Shown piece by piece: positions 41,301-48,422 of a stretch of DNA of 64,000 nucleotides. Source of the DNA: Bacillota bacterium (GTDB lineage Bacteria > Bacillota > Clostridia > Christensenellales > Aristaeellaceae); the NCBI GenBank assembly GCA_023459275.1, contig JAEWVC010000023.1, positions 21,090 through 85,089 on the forward strand. Direction: 5' to 3'. Position 1 is the stretch's first letter, and each line of letters starts with the position of its first letter. The notes beneath the pieces are model-generated. The model had not been told where the DNA came from. It did not search any database and saw only the letters and a list, made by a program, of their open reading frames with translations. Made by a program: the position numbers and the translations under genes.

Positions 41301-42196
41301 ATATCAGCACCGCCGTAAATACGGGCAAAGCATGGATTTTCGCTGCCTGGGATGGCGTAAAAACCGCTGTGACCGGGGTATGGGATACGGCCAAAACAAC
41401 CGCCACAACGGCCTGGGATACCGTATGCTCCAATGTGAAAAACGCGGTGGACGGTGCGAAGGCGGGCATTGCCTCTGCCTGGGATGGTATCTCCACCGGC
41501 ATTTCCTCCGCATGGGATACCTTCAAAACTACGGCGTCCACAGCATGGGACGGCATCACAGGCGGCGTGAAAAGTATCATTGACGGCGCCAAAAACGGCA
41601 TCGTCAATGCCTGGGATGCCATCAAGACCGGGGTGAAGGATACCTGGGACGGTATCACAAGCATTTTCAAAGACCCCATCAATGCCGCAAGCACATGGCT
41701 CACCGAAAAGGTGGAATGGTTCAAAGGTTTGTTCAACTTCCAATGGAAGCTGCCGGAATTCAAGCTCCCCAAAATTGAGGTGAAATGGAACGAGGTGGGC
41801 TGGGGCATCTCCATCCCCACCCTGTCGCTGAACTGGAATGCCCTGGGCGGCATCTTCCAAAAGCCCACCATTTTCAATACCTCCGCAGGCCTCCAGGGTG
41901 TAGGGGAAGCCGGTCCGGAAGCCATTCTTCCCCTGAACACACTGTGGGCGGAAATGTCGGTGCGGCTGAAGGAGGCAATGGCAGGCATGATCCGGGATAT
42001 GCGGCAGGCGGATGAACGGAAGGCTGAGGATATGGCCCGGATGATGGCTGCCGCCATGCGTGCCGGGGATGGGATGGAACGAAAAGCGCCCTCCGTCAGC
42101 GTCACGCAGAACATCTATGCCAATGAAACCAGCTATGTGGCCCAGCAGCGGGAAGCGGCACGGAACTTCCGTCAGATAGCGAGGGCGATGATATGA
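38372..42196 (+). CDS. Phage tail tape measure protein
   Basis: 1274 residues from GTG 38372 (AAGGAGG nine bases upstream; ATG 38366 is too close to it). TP901-type tape measure domain (Gly-Val-Lys-Ser-Leu-Gln-Ala-Gly-Ile-Glu-Phe-Glu-Ser-Ala-Phe, Met-Glu-Leu-Ala-Gly-Gln-Leu-Gly-Val) follows an N-terminal coiled coil. Several hydrophobic segments lie at about 565-780. From about residue 805 to 1105 there are many Trp-Asp/Asn-Gly/Ala repeats with roughly 11-residue steps. Sets tail length and helps DNA entry. Confidence 0.95.
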   Translation: MAKELGDLIVRLSLDSGKFEDGLKRFEAQMAKVQGQFKSAATGITDFDKVTAKLKTSADTLTERMGLQKEKVAQLEKAYEASKVAKGEDAEETKKLAQRLEEARGKLNQTGEALKLVNSQVKLNQNGWYQLGVNLEGVGGRLEAVGKSLTSAGKKLSLTVTAPIVALGVKSLQAGIEFESAFAGVRKTVNASEEEFKKLSRSVKDMSEVIPATTTELSGIMELAGQLGVDTGNLEKFTKTIAALGVSTNLTNESAAEMLAQFANITGMRLDNIDRLGSVIVALGNNFATTEASIVQMGQRLAGAGSQIGLSEAQIMAIATALSSVGIEAEAGGSAFSKLMVNMKVAAETGSIAKEKIASTGKSLRQLELLADKDSKAFKKLASGLGLTSTELKSMMSAAGDLDKFAQVAGMSADQFARAYGENAAGALTQFLAGLKSIDENGGSAIVTLDEMGITEVRLRDAILRVSSATGLFTAAQELANTAWDDNTALQNEANQRYATTESRMQMLKNAANNVAISFSEVMLPTLEKLMAKLRGVTDWLKSLSDGQKETIVKVAAFAAALGPVLLVVGKVSSGIGSLMKVIAPLAKALGGAQASTGAFGAVLTALSGPIGWVIAAVAALAAVFAILWNTNDEFRAKMTETWDKIMAALVPVKEMFIRTFESVRQAMEPVKESLGKLWLTVQEAAMKLWNLLEPLFITLGVVIGGFVTVIIGAANGILHAIAPLMDAVVNGVDFIMNLFSGLISLLQGDFAGAWESLKAAFASLWDVVLNVFTAIGSFFAGFWEGIKTVCAAFGLDLQSFFTGLWTGLRDGAVAAWASFTAWISGVWNGICETAATVWNGLPAFLSGLWANIRDGATAAWDAFVLWMNDMFNGICATASTILNGLLTFLSGLWASITEGATLAWNQLIEWLAGVWNGLTETASTAWNAVSGAITAVLDSASKTIVDTWNAIRDTISEVWDGLKTTATTAWNTVCTNISTAVNTGKAWIFAAWDGVKTAVTGVWDTAKTTATTAWDTVCSNVKNAVDGAKAGIASAWDGISTGISSAWDTFKTTASTAWDGITGGVKSIIDGAKNGIVNAWDAIKTGVKDTWDGITSIFKDPINAASTWLTEKVEWFKGLFNFQWKLPEFKLPKIEVKWNEVGWGISIPTLSLNWNALGGIFQKPTIFNTSAGLQGVGEAGPEAILPLNTLWAEMSVRLKEAMAGMIRDMRQADERKAEDMARMMAAAMRAGDGMERKAPSVSVTQNIYANETSYVAQQREAARNFRQIARAMI

Positions 42197-42202
42197 TATT
42201 CA

Positions 42203-42232
42203 TTGCCTTTGCGATCAACTGCATGATATAAT
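42203..42232 (+). promoter_or_regulatory. Own promoter of the GNAT cargo gene
   Basis: TTGCCT (42203-42208), 18-base spacer, TATAAT (42227-42232). Confidence 0.65.
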
Positions 42233-42273
42233 CTTCCAAGAAACCAAGAGTATGACGTTGGGCGGTATTAGGA

Positions 42274-42780
42274 ATGATTGTTGAATTGAAGCAAGTGCAG
42301 TTGGATGATAGAGAGATTTTAAGCAACCTTCTGGAAAAATACGACTACGAGTTTTCGCAGTATGATCAACGGGATGTAAACAAACTTGGCCTTTACGGCT
42401 ACCAGTATCTTGATCATTACTGGACCGAAGAGAAGAGATGGGCATATTTCATCCTCGCAGATGGCCATTTGGCTGGATTCGTGATGGTGAATGATTACCC
42501 GGAAGCAGATGACAGGGAGACTGATTTTGTTATCTCGGAGTTTTTTGTGATGTACAAATACCGGCGCTTGGGCGTCGGAAAACAAGCCTTCTTCAAGGTG
42601 CTCAATATGCACAAGGGCAGATGGCAGTTGAAAAGACATCCCAGGAACAATGCCTCCGTTCATTTCTGGAATAAAGCAATAGATGAATACACGAAAGGGA
42701 ACTACGAGCTTGTCGAGGGCTATCCCCGGACAGAGTATGATGACGGGTCATTGGGCGATATTTTCTTTTTTGAATCATAG
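42274..42780 (+). CDS. GNAT-family acetyltransferase (prophage cargo)
   Basis: 168 residues. The acetyl-CoA loop is visible as Tyr-Arg-Arg-Leu-Gly-Val-Gly-Lys-Gln-Ala near residue 97, after a strand Phe-Val-Ile-Ser-Glu-Phe-Phe-Val; a following helix and Ala-Ser-Val-His-Phe-Trp-Asn-Lys complete the fold. It is more AT-rich than the tail genes around it and has its own promoter and terminator, so it was added as an independent unit between the tape measure and distal tail genes. Substrate unknown. Confidence 0.85.
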   Translation: MIVELKQVQLDDREILSNLLEKYDYEFSQYDQRDVNKLGLYGYQYLDHYWTEEKRWAYFILADGHLAGFVMVNDYPEADDRETDFVISEFFVMYKYRRLGVGKQAFFKVLNMHKGRWQLKRHPRNNASVHFWNKAIDEYTKGNYELVEGYPRTEYDDGSLGDIFFFES

Positions 42781-42812
42781 CCAGTCATACACACGAAGGC
42801 AACTCTTCTTTG

Positions 42813-42844
42813 AACGCCTCGCCAATCCGGCTTGGCGTTTTTTA
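42813..42844 (+). terminator. Terminator of the GNAT cargo unit
   Basis: AACGCC (42813-42818) pairs with GGCGTT (42834-42839), followed by a T run. Confidence 0.75.
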
Positions 42845-42866
42845 TATCCTGCGAAAGGGGCTACTC

Positions 42867-43745
42867 ATGAAAAGGCTTGAGACCCTTACATATACCAATT
42901 CACTGGGGGAAAGCACTGTCTTTTCCCATGCCTCCGTCTATTGCCCGCAGGACATCGAAGGCCTGACGGATGTACGCAACACCATTTACAGCATCAACAG
43001 CATGGGCCAGGATGGGGATACCTTTGTGGCCAACCGCCTGGAGAGCCGGGACATTGACATCTCCGGCTTCATCCGGGAACGGGACCCGGACAAGCTGCGC
43101 GCCTATCGCCGCAAGCTGGCCCGCGTCCTGAACCCGCAGCTATCCGCCACCCTGACCTATCAATACGGCAGCTTTGTCCGGGTGATCGGCTGCCGGTCCG
43201 TCAATGCGCCTGTGGTATCGAAACCGGTCCAGTCCATCCATACAGCTTTTTCTGTGCAGCTTATCTGCCTGAACCCCTTCTGGCGGGAAGCGGCGGAGAA
43301 GCGGGACGATATTGCCGCCTGGATAGGTGCACTGGAATTCCCGGTGGAGATACCGCCAGCGGGCATGATGGTGGGATACCGCCAGCCCAGCCTCATTGTC
43401 AACGTATTTAACGGCGGCGACGTAAAGGCCGGTATCCGTATAGAGTTCCAGGCCATGGACGGGGTGGTGGACCCGGTGATTACCAACGTGGACACGCTGG
43501 AATCCATCCGGCTCAACATCACCATGCAGGAGGGTGATGTGCTCACTCTCTCTACCGGGTATGGCGAAAAGTGGGCAAGGCTCAACCGTAACGGCTTCAT
43601 CACGGACGCATTGCGCTATGTGGACGTGGACAGCACCTTCCTCCAGCTATCCCCAGGCGACAACCTCATCCGGTACGATGCTGCGGAGGGTCTTTCCAAC
43701 CTGGAGGTTTCTATTTTCCACAACAACCTGTACCTGGGGGTATAA
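42867..43745 (+). CDS. Distal tail protein
   Basis: 292 residues from ATG 42867 (AAAGGGG). Matches distal tail/Dit-like proteins by order after the tape measure and by the N-terminal domain (Gly-Leu-Thr-Asp-Val-Arg-Asn-Thr, Ile-Ser-Gly-Phe-Ile-Arg-Glu-Arg-Asp). It forms the hub to which fibres attach. Confidence 0.85.
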   Translation: MKRLETLTYTNSLGESTVFSHASVYCPQDIEGLTDVRNTIYSINSMGQDGDTFVANRLESRDIDISGFIRERDPDKLRAYRRKLARVLNPQLSATLTYQYGSFVRVIGCRSVNAPVVSKPVQSIHTAFSVQLICLNPFWREAAEKRDDIAAWIGALEFPVEIPPAGMMVGYRQPSLIVNVFNGGDVKAGIRIEFQAMDGVVDPVITNVDTLESIRLNITMQEGDVLTLSTGYGEKWARLNRNGFITDALRYVDVDSTFLQLSPGDNLIRYDAAEGLSNLEVSIFHNNLYLGV

Positions 43746-43772
43746 TCACGAATCCGTGATAAGGGGTGTAAC

Positions 43773-44885
43773 ATGGAGCTTTATATCTATGACACCTCCC
43801 TGGAACTGCTGGGCGTCATCGACGAAATCAGCGCGCTGGTATGGACGCGGCGGTATTGGGATTGCGGGGAATTCAGCCTATTGGTGCCCATGACCTCCCG
43901 CCATGCGGCGCTGCTTCAAAATGGCCGGCTCATTGCCCGTAAGGATACCGACGAGGCAGGGCAAATCCGGTATCTCACCGTCACCAGGGACATAAACGGC
44001 CTGGAGCAGATCGAGGTGCAGGGCCAGTTCCTCACCCACTGGATCGGGAAGCGGCTGCTCCTGTCCGGTATTGTATCCAACCTTCCCACCCATGAATTGC
44101 TGGCCAGGATCGTCCGGGAAAACCTCATTGAGCCAGCCGATCCGCGACGGGCCATCCCGGCTTTGGCGATGGCGGATATGTCCGCGCTCCAGTCCGAAAC
44201 GGTGAACTGTTCCCTGGCTGCTTATGCCAATGCCCTGGAAGCCTGCTCCGAAAGGGCAAAGCTGGCCAAGCTGGGATTTAGGATCATCACCGACCTCCGC
44301 CAGAAAAAGCACTTCTTTCTTATATACAAAGGCTTTGAACGCACCTCCGGACAGACGGAGAATCCCGTCTGCATCTTCTCCCCGGATTTTGATAACGTGT
44401 TGTCCCAGGAGTATACGGACAGCGTGGAAAATGTGGCGACGGCTGCCTATGTAGGTGGCGAGGAAACGGAAGGCGAAGCCCGGCAGGTGGTGGAGGTATC
44501 GGACGATGCCAGGACCGGCCTTGACCGTATTGAGTTTTTTGACGATGCCGGAGGCATCCCCCGTTCCTACATGGAGGGCGGCGTACAGCAGCAGATACCG
44601 TTGGAAGCATACCTTGCGCTTCTGGCAGCCAGGGGCCATCAGGTGCTGGATCAAAAAACCGAAAGTATTTCCTTTTCCAGCCGCATTGATACCCGTGCCA
44701 ATCTGACCTACAAAAAGGATTTTGACCTGGGGGACCGGGTGACATGCGTCAACCGTCGCTGGGGAATACGCATCGACGTGCGGATCACCGAGATCACCGA
44801 GAGCTTTGAAAGCGGCAAGGAAGAACTGGAGGTCACTTTCGGCACCTCCCTCCCCAGCCTGAACGCCGCGATGAAATGGAGGTAA
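43773..44885 (+). CDS. Tail hub protein, ReqiPepy6 Gp37-like
   Basis: 370 residues. Start Leu-Tyr-Ile-Tyr-Asp-Thr-Ser-Leu-Glu-Leu-Leu-Gly-Val-Ile-Asp and the Trp-Thr-Arg-Arg-Tyr-Trp-Asp-Cys-Gly-Glu-Phe-Ser-Leu motif are typical of siphovirus Gp37-like hub proteins. Lies between the distal tail and baseplate/fibre genes. Confidence 0.9.
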   Translation: MELYIYDTSLELLGVIDEISALVWTRRYWDCGEFSLLVPMTSRHAALLQNGRLIARKDTDEAGQIRYLTVTRDINGLEQIEVQGQFLTHWIGKRLLLSGIVSNLPTHELLARIVRENLIEPADPRRAIPALAMADMSALQSETVNCSLAAYANALEACSERAKLAKLGFRIITDLRQKKHFFLIYKGFERTSGQTENPVCIFSPDFDNVLSQEYTDSVENVATAAYVGGEETEGEARQVVEVSDDARTGLDRIEFFDDAGGIPRSYMEGGVQQQIPLEAYLALLAARGHQVLDQKTESISFSSRIDTRANLTYKKDFDLGDRVTCVNRRWGIRIDVRITEITESFESGKEELEVTFGTSLPSLNAAMKWR

Positions 44886-44888
44886 ACC

Positions 44889-45551
44889 ATGGAGAAATCC
44901 AGCTTCTTCAACTCCGTGAACGGCGACCGCAAATACGACGCCTCCGATTGGGCGGAGTACTTCGCGTCGCTCATCGGCAACGGCGTGTTCGGCTCACCCG
45001 CCGACTGCCTCAAGGTGCTGCCGGATGAACATGTGGCCGTGGCGGTATCCGCAGGTGCGGCATGGATCAACGGCTATTATTATGCCAACACCACCCGGCT
45101 GCCGCTGGAACTGCCCACGCCGGACGGCATCCTCAACCGTATTGACCGCATCGTGATCCGCTGGAGCCTTACGGAACGGGCTGTCAATGTCCGGGTCAAG
45201 CCGGGCGCTCCGGCTTCCTCGCCCCAGCCGCCCGCCCTCCAGCGGGACGCCAGCGTATATGAACTGGTGCTGGCGGATGTGTATGTGGCTGCCGGGGCTT
45301 CATCCATTCTGGAAAGCAATGTTACCGACCTTAGAGGAAACACCTCGTTTTGTGGGACCGTGTCCAGCATCGTATCCGAGGCACACACCCATGAGGTGGC
45401 GACGCAGTCCAAAGCCGGGTTCATATCGGCCAATGACAAGAAAAATCTGGATACCCTGAACAGCCGGGTCAATCAGGACCTCACCACGACTTCGAATCCT
45501 ACCTTTAAGATCGTCACCGCCGAGAAGGTCATCGGCGCGGTATATGCCTGA
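44889..45551 (+). CDS. Baseplate/fibre-attachment protein
   Basis: 220 residues. Beta-rich N-terminus (Phe-Phe-Asn-Ser-Val-Asn-Gly-Asp-Arg, Tyr-Tyr-Ala-Asn-Thr) and the motif Asn-Val-Thr-Asp-Leu-Arg; the C-terminus carries a collar-like sequence His-Thr-His-Glu-Val with a short trimer helix. Probably links fibres to the hub. Confidence 0.75.
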   Translation: MEKSSFFNSVNGDRKYDASDWAEYFASLIGNGVFGSPADCLKVLPDEHVAVAVSAGAAWINGYYYANTTRLPLELPTPDGILNRIDRIVIRWSLTERAVNVRVKPGAPASSPQPPALQRDASVYELVLADVYVAAGASSILESNVTDLRGNTSFCGTVSSIVSEAHTHEVATQSKAGFISANDKKNLDTLNSRVNQDLTTTSNPTFKIVTAEKVIGAVYA

Positions 45552-45577
45552 TAAAAAATAATCCGGGAGGGATGATT

Positions 45578-47878
45578 TTGCCCACGGCGGTATTCCAGTC
45601 CGCAGCTTTATCCGGCAACTATGGCATCACCAGTAACGGGGCTGGCTATGTTTTTGCCCTTCCGCTGGCCAGCGGCAGCCTGCCGGGTTCCAATGTCTAT
45701 ATCACCTCGGCGACATTGCATGTCAGCCAGACCTACCAGTATTCATCCCTCCGGCTCGCTATTGCCCGGAATGAAAGCACCGGCGCTGATCTCTGCGCCG
45801 CCTTCACCACCTCGGGCAACAGCGCCAGCAATAACGTCAATGAGCCGTTGAGCGTGACCCTGTACAATGCCCTGTCCCTGTTCAGCGGTTATAATCCCCT
45901 GAGCGTGCGCATCCGGGGTGCCGGGAAAGGCGGTTCCGGCAGCGAGGGAAACGTCATGTCCCTGCGCCAGAACGCGGTGATTACCGTCACCGTGAACTGG
46001 GAGTATTCCTACACGGCCTGTGGCGCGCCTACCGCTGTTTCCGTCTCCGCCACCAATGTGGCTCCCGGCGCTGCCGTGACATTATCCTGGTCGGGTGCCA
46101 GCGGGGGCGTGAGCAACGGCATCACGGGATACCAGATTTACCGTGCTGATAGTGCGGGCGGCCCGTATGGTCATATTGCCACTGTATACACATCCTCCGG
46201 TTCCGGCTCCACCTCAGTAGCCGCGCCAGCCTCCAATGGGAGTTCCTTCTATTATAAAGTGCTCACCTTGGGAAGCGTGGCGGGATACGATTCCGGCCAG
46301 TCCTCCGCCTATGCAACACTGACATGCTCCTTTTCCGCACCCTCCCCGCCAAGCACAATGACCATTGGCGGCGGAAGCTCCGCCTATGCCGCATCCGGCG
46401 CAAGCGTCACGCTGGCATGGTCCGGTGCCGGAGCCGGGACCAACAACCCCGTCACCGGGTATCACATCTACCGGGACGGGGCTTTTTATGCCGCCACCAC
46501 AGGGACCGGTTATTCCGTCCCCGCCCACGGTACGGCAGGGAGCAGCTATACCTATACGGTGTACACGCTGGGCACATACGCCAACAGCGGCGCTTCCGTT
46601 GGCCGTACCGTTTATACCTACGGAATGCCTTCCGCTCCTACCGCCATCTCCGTTTCCAATGCCACGCCGGATGCCGGGACAAACGTCACCCTCTCCTGGT
46701 CGGGGGCGGGAGCGGGCAGCTTTAATGAAATCACCGGGTATCAGGTATACCGGGCCACCAGTGCCGGGGGGACATACAGCTACCTGGGGGAAGTGTCCAC
46801 CGCCGCCACCAGCGGCAGCATGCAGGTCACAGCCCATGCCACCATGGGATCGGCATACTATTACAAGGTGTACACCATCGGGGCCAGGAGCAGCAGCGCC
46901 ATAAGCTCCGCATATGCCGCAGTCACCTCCAAGGTCTATACCGCATGCACAGCGCCTACGGCTGTTACCCTCGCCGCCGTCCTTGCCAACGCGGGCGCGT
47001 CCGTCACCCTTTCCTGGTCGGGGGCCGGGGCGGGAACCAATAACCCTGTTTCCGACTATGCCGTACACCGGGCCACCAGCGCCGGAGGCACCTATTCCCT
47101 CCTGGGCACCACGGCTTCCACAAACTATCCGGTCACGGCGCACGCCACGGAAGGCAGCAGCTACTATTACAAGGTGGCCGCCATAGGCACCAAGTCCGGC
47201 TTTGACAGTGGCCTATCCGCCGTGTACGCCTCGCTCAAAACCAACAGTACACCCGCCGCGCCTGGCGTGACGGCTCCGGTGGCTGGAAAGATTACCTACA
47301 ACAGCAGGCCGCGCATCCTCGTCACCGTAGGCGCGGATGCCGACGGGCACGCGCAGACACTAGCCATGGCTGGGTATTCCGCCTCCACCGCCGGAAGCCT
47401 GGCTCCCGGCAAAAGGGTGGTGCTGCGCAGGAGCGCCGCACTGGCCGACGCAGGCGCGCAGAGCATTTCCGTAACAGCCACGGACCCTCTCGGCGCTGTA
47501 TCGGCAGCGGCGGCCCGCAGCTTTTCCTATGCCGCTGCTTCCTGGACGGATAACCCCCTGGTGGCGAACACAACCCCGGTGAAGGCCGCACACCTGCAGG
47601 AATTGCGGAACGCCGTGGATCAGGTGCGGGCCTACTATGGCATGTCTCCTTTTGCTTGGGCTGAAGCCCTGACAGCCGGAGCAACTTCACTCGCGGGTTG
47701 GACAGGCCATGTCAACGAGCTTCGCACGGCCATGGAGGGGATAGCGGCTTTCGTCAACGGCTGGGATATGGAAAGCGGCACCCACAACGTTTCACTGCCC
47801 GCCTGGATTTCCATCCCTGTAAACAAGCCCTCCGCTGCTGTGATGACCCAGCTTCGGGAGGCTATCCTGCTGCTGTAA
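45578..47878 (+). CDS. Tail fibre with fibronectin type III-like repeats
   Basis: 766 residues from TTG 45578; the ATG at 45572 directly abuts its GGGAGGG site, so TTG with six-base spacing is preferred. After an N-terminal beta domain there are four to five fibronectin III-like repeats (Ala-Pro-Thr-Ala-Val/Ile-Ser-Val, Leu-Ser-Trp-Ser-Gly-Ala, Ile-Thr-Gly-Tyr-Gln-Ile/Val-Tyr-Arg). The C-terminus has two copies of a His-X-X-Glu-Leu-Arg-X-Ala-X-X-X-Ile/Val motif. Likely host-surface adhesion. Confidence 0.85.
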   Translation: MPTAVFQSAALSGNYGITSNGAGYVFALPLASGSLPGSNVYITSATLHVSQTYQYSSLRLAIARNESTGADLCAAFTTSGNSASNNVNEPLSVTLYNALSLFSGYNPLSVRIRGAGKGGSGSEGNVMSLRQNAVITVTVNWEYSYTACGAPTAVSVSATNVAPGAAVTLSWSGASGGVSNGITGYQIYRADSAGGPYGHIATVYTSSGSGSTSVAAPASNGSSFYYKVLTLGSVAGYDSGQSSAYATLTCSFSAPSPPSTMTIGGGSSAYAASGASVTLAWSGAGAGTNNPVTGYHIYRDGAFYAATTGTGYSVPAHGTAGSSYTYTVYTLGTYANSGASVGRTVYTYGMPSAPTAISVSNATPDAGTNVTLSWSGAGAGSFNEITGYQVYRATSAGGTYSYLGEVSTAATSGSMQVTAHATMGSAYYYKVYTIGARSSSAISSAYAAVTSKVYTACTAPTAVTLAAVLANAGASVTLSWSGAGAGTNNPVSDYAVHRATSAGGTYSLLGTTASTNYPVTAHATEGSSYYYKVAAIGTKSGFDSGLSAVYASLKTNSTPAAPGVTAPVAGKITYNSRPRILVTVGADADGHAQTLAMAGYSASTAGSLAPGKRVVLRRSAALADAGAQSISVTATDPLGAVSAAAARSFSYAAASWTDNPLVANTTPVKAAHLQELRNAVDQVRAYYGMSPFAWAEALTAGATSLAGWTGHVNELRTAMEGIAAFVNGWDMESGTHNVSLPAWISIPVNKPSAAVMTQLREAILLL

Positions 47879-47900
47879 CACAGCGCTTTCCTTTTGTTCC

Positions 47901-47927
47901 CCGCTTCCTTCCGGAGGCGGTTTTTTA
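47901..47927 (+). terminator. Terminator between fibre and holin
   Basis: CCGCTTCC (47901-47908) pairs with GGAGGCGG (47913-47920), then six T. Confidence 0.8.
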
Positions 47928-47958
47928 TTGCCCCAATTCTCATATTCAGGAGGCAAAC

Positions 47959-48390
47959 ATGAAGGATACCCTCGCCACTACCCTGGCGGCCATTGGCACT
48001 GCCATTACCACAACGCTCCTGGGCGGCTGGGACCGCGCCTTGGAAATCCTGCTCATTTTCATTGTCCTGGATTATGTAACCGGCATCGGCGCGGCCATGA
48101 AAACCAAGACCCTCAAGTCCAGCATCGGGTTTGAGGGCCTTCTCAAAAAAGGCACGATTTTTCTGGTAGTCATCCTGGCGGCACAGTTGGACCGGATCAC
48201 CGGGAACGCGGCAGGCGTTTTCCGTACCGCCACCGCCTTTTTCTTTGTAGGCAACGAAGGCTTGTCGGTGCTGGAGAACGTAGGCGAGATGGGCGTCAAG
48301 CTGCCCAGCGTGATCCGCAGCGCTCTCGAAAAGCTGCGGGACGAAAACGACGGGACAGGCACGGATAACGACGGGAATGGCGGCGAGTAG
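47959..48390 (+). CDS. Phage holin (toxin secretion/lysis holin family)
   Basis: 143 residues from ATG 47959 (AGGAGG). Hydrophobic segments near 13-40 and 70-110 with the family motif Leu-Asp-Tyr-Val-Thr-Gly and Ser-Ser-Ile-Gly-Phe-Glu-Gly-Leu; charged Asp/Gly-rich end. Makes the membrane pore for lysis. Confidence 0.9.
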   Translation: MKDTLATTLAAIGTAITTTLLGGWDRALEILLIFIVLDYVTGIGAAMKTKTLKSSIGFEGLLKKGTIFLVVILAAQLDRITGNAAGVFRTATAFFFVGNEGLSVLENVGEMGVKLPSVIRSALEKLRDENDGTGTDNDGNGGE

Positions 48391-48422
48391 ACGCCGCTCC
48401 TTTGAGGTGGGAGGATATCTCT

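Noticed and set aside
46020..47240. DNA tandem repeats as a non-coding repeat region
   Set aside because: They encode fibronectin III-like protein repeats in one frame.
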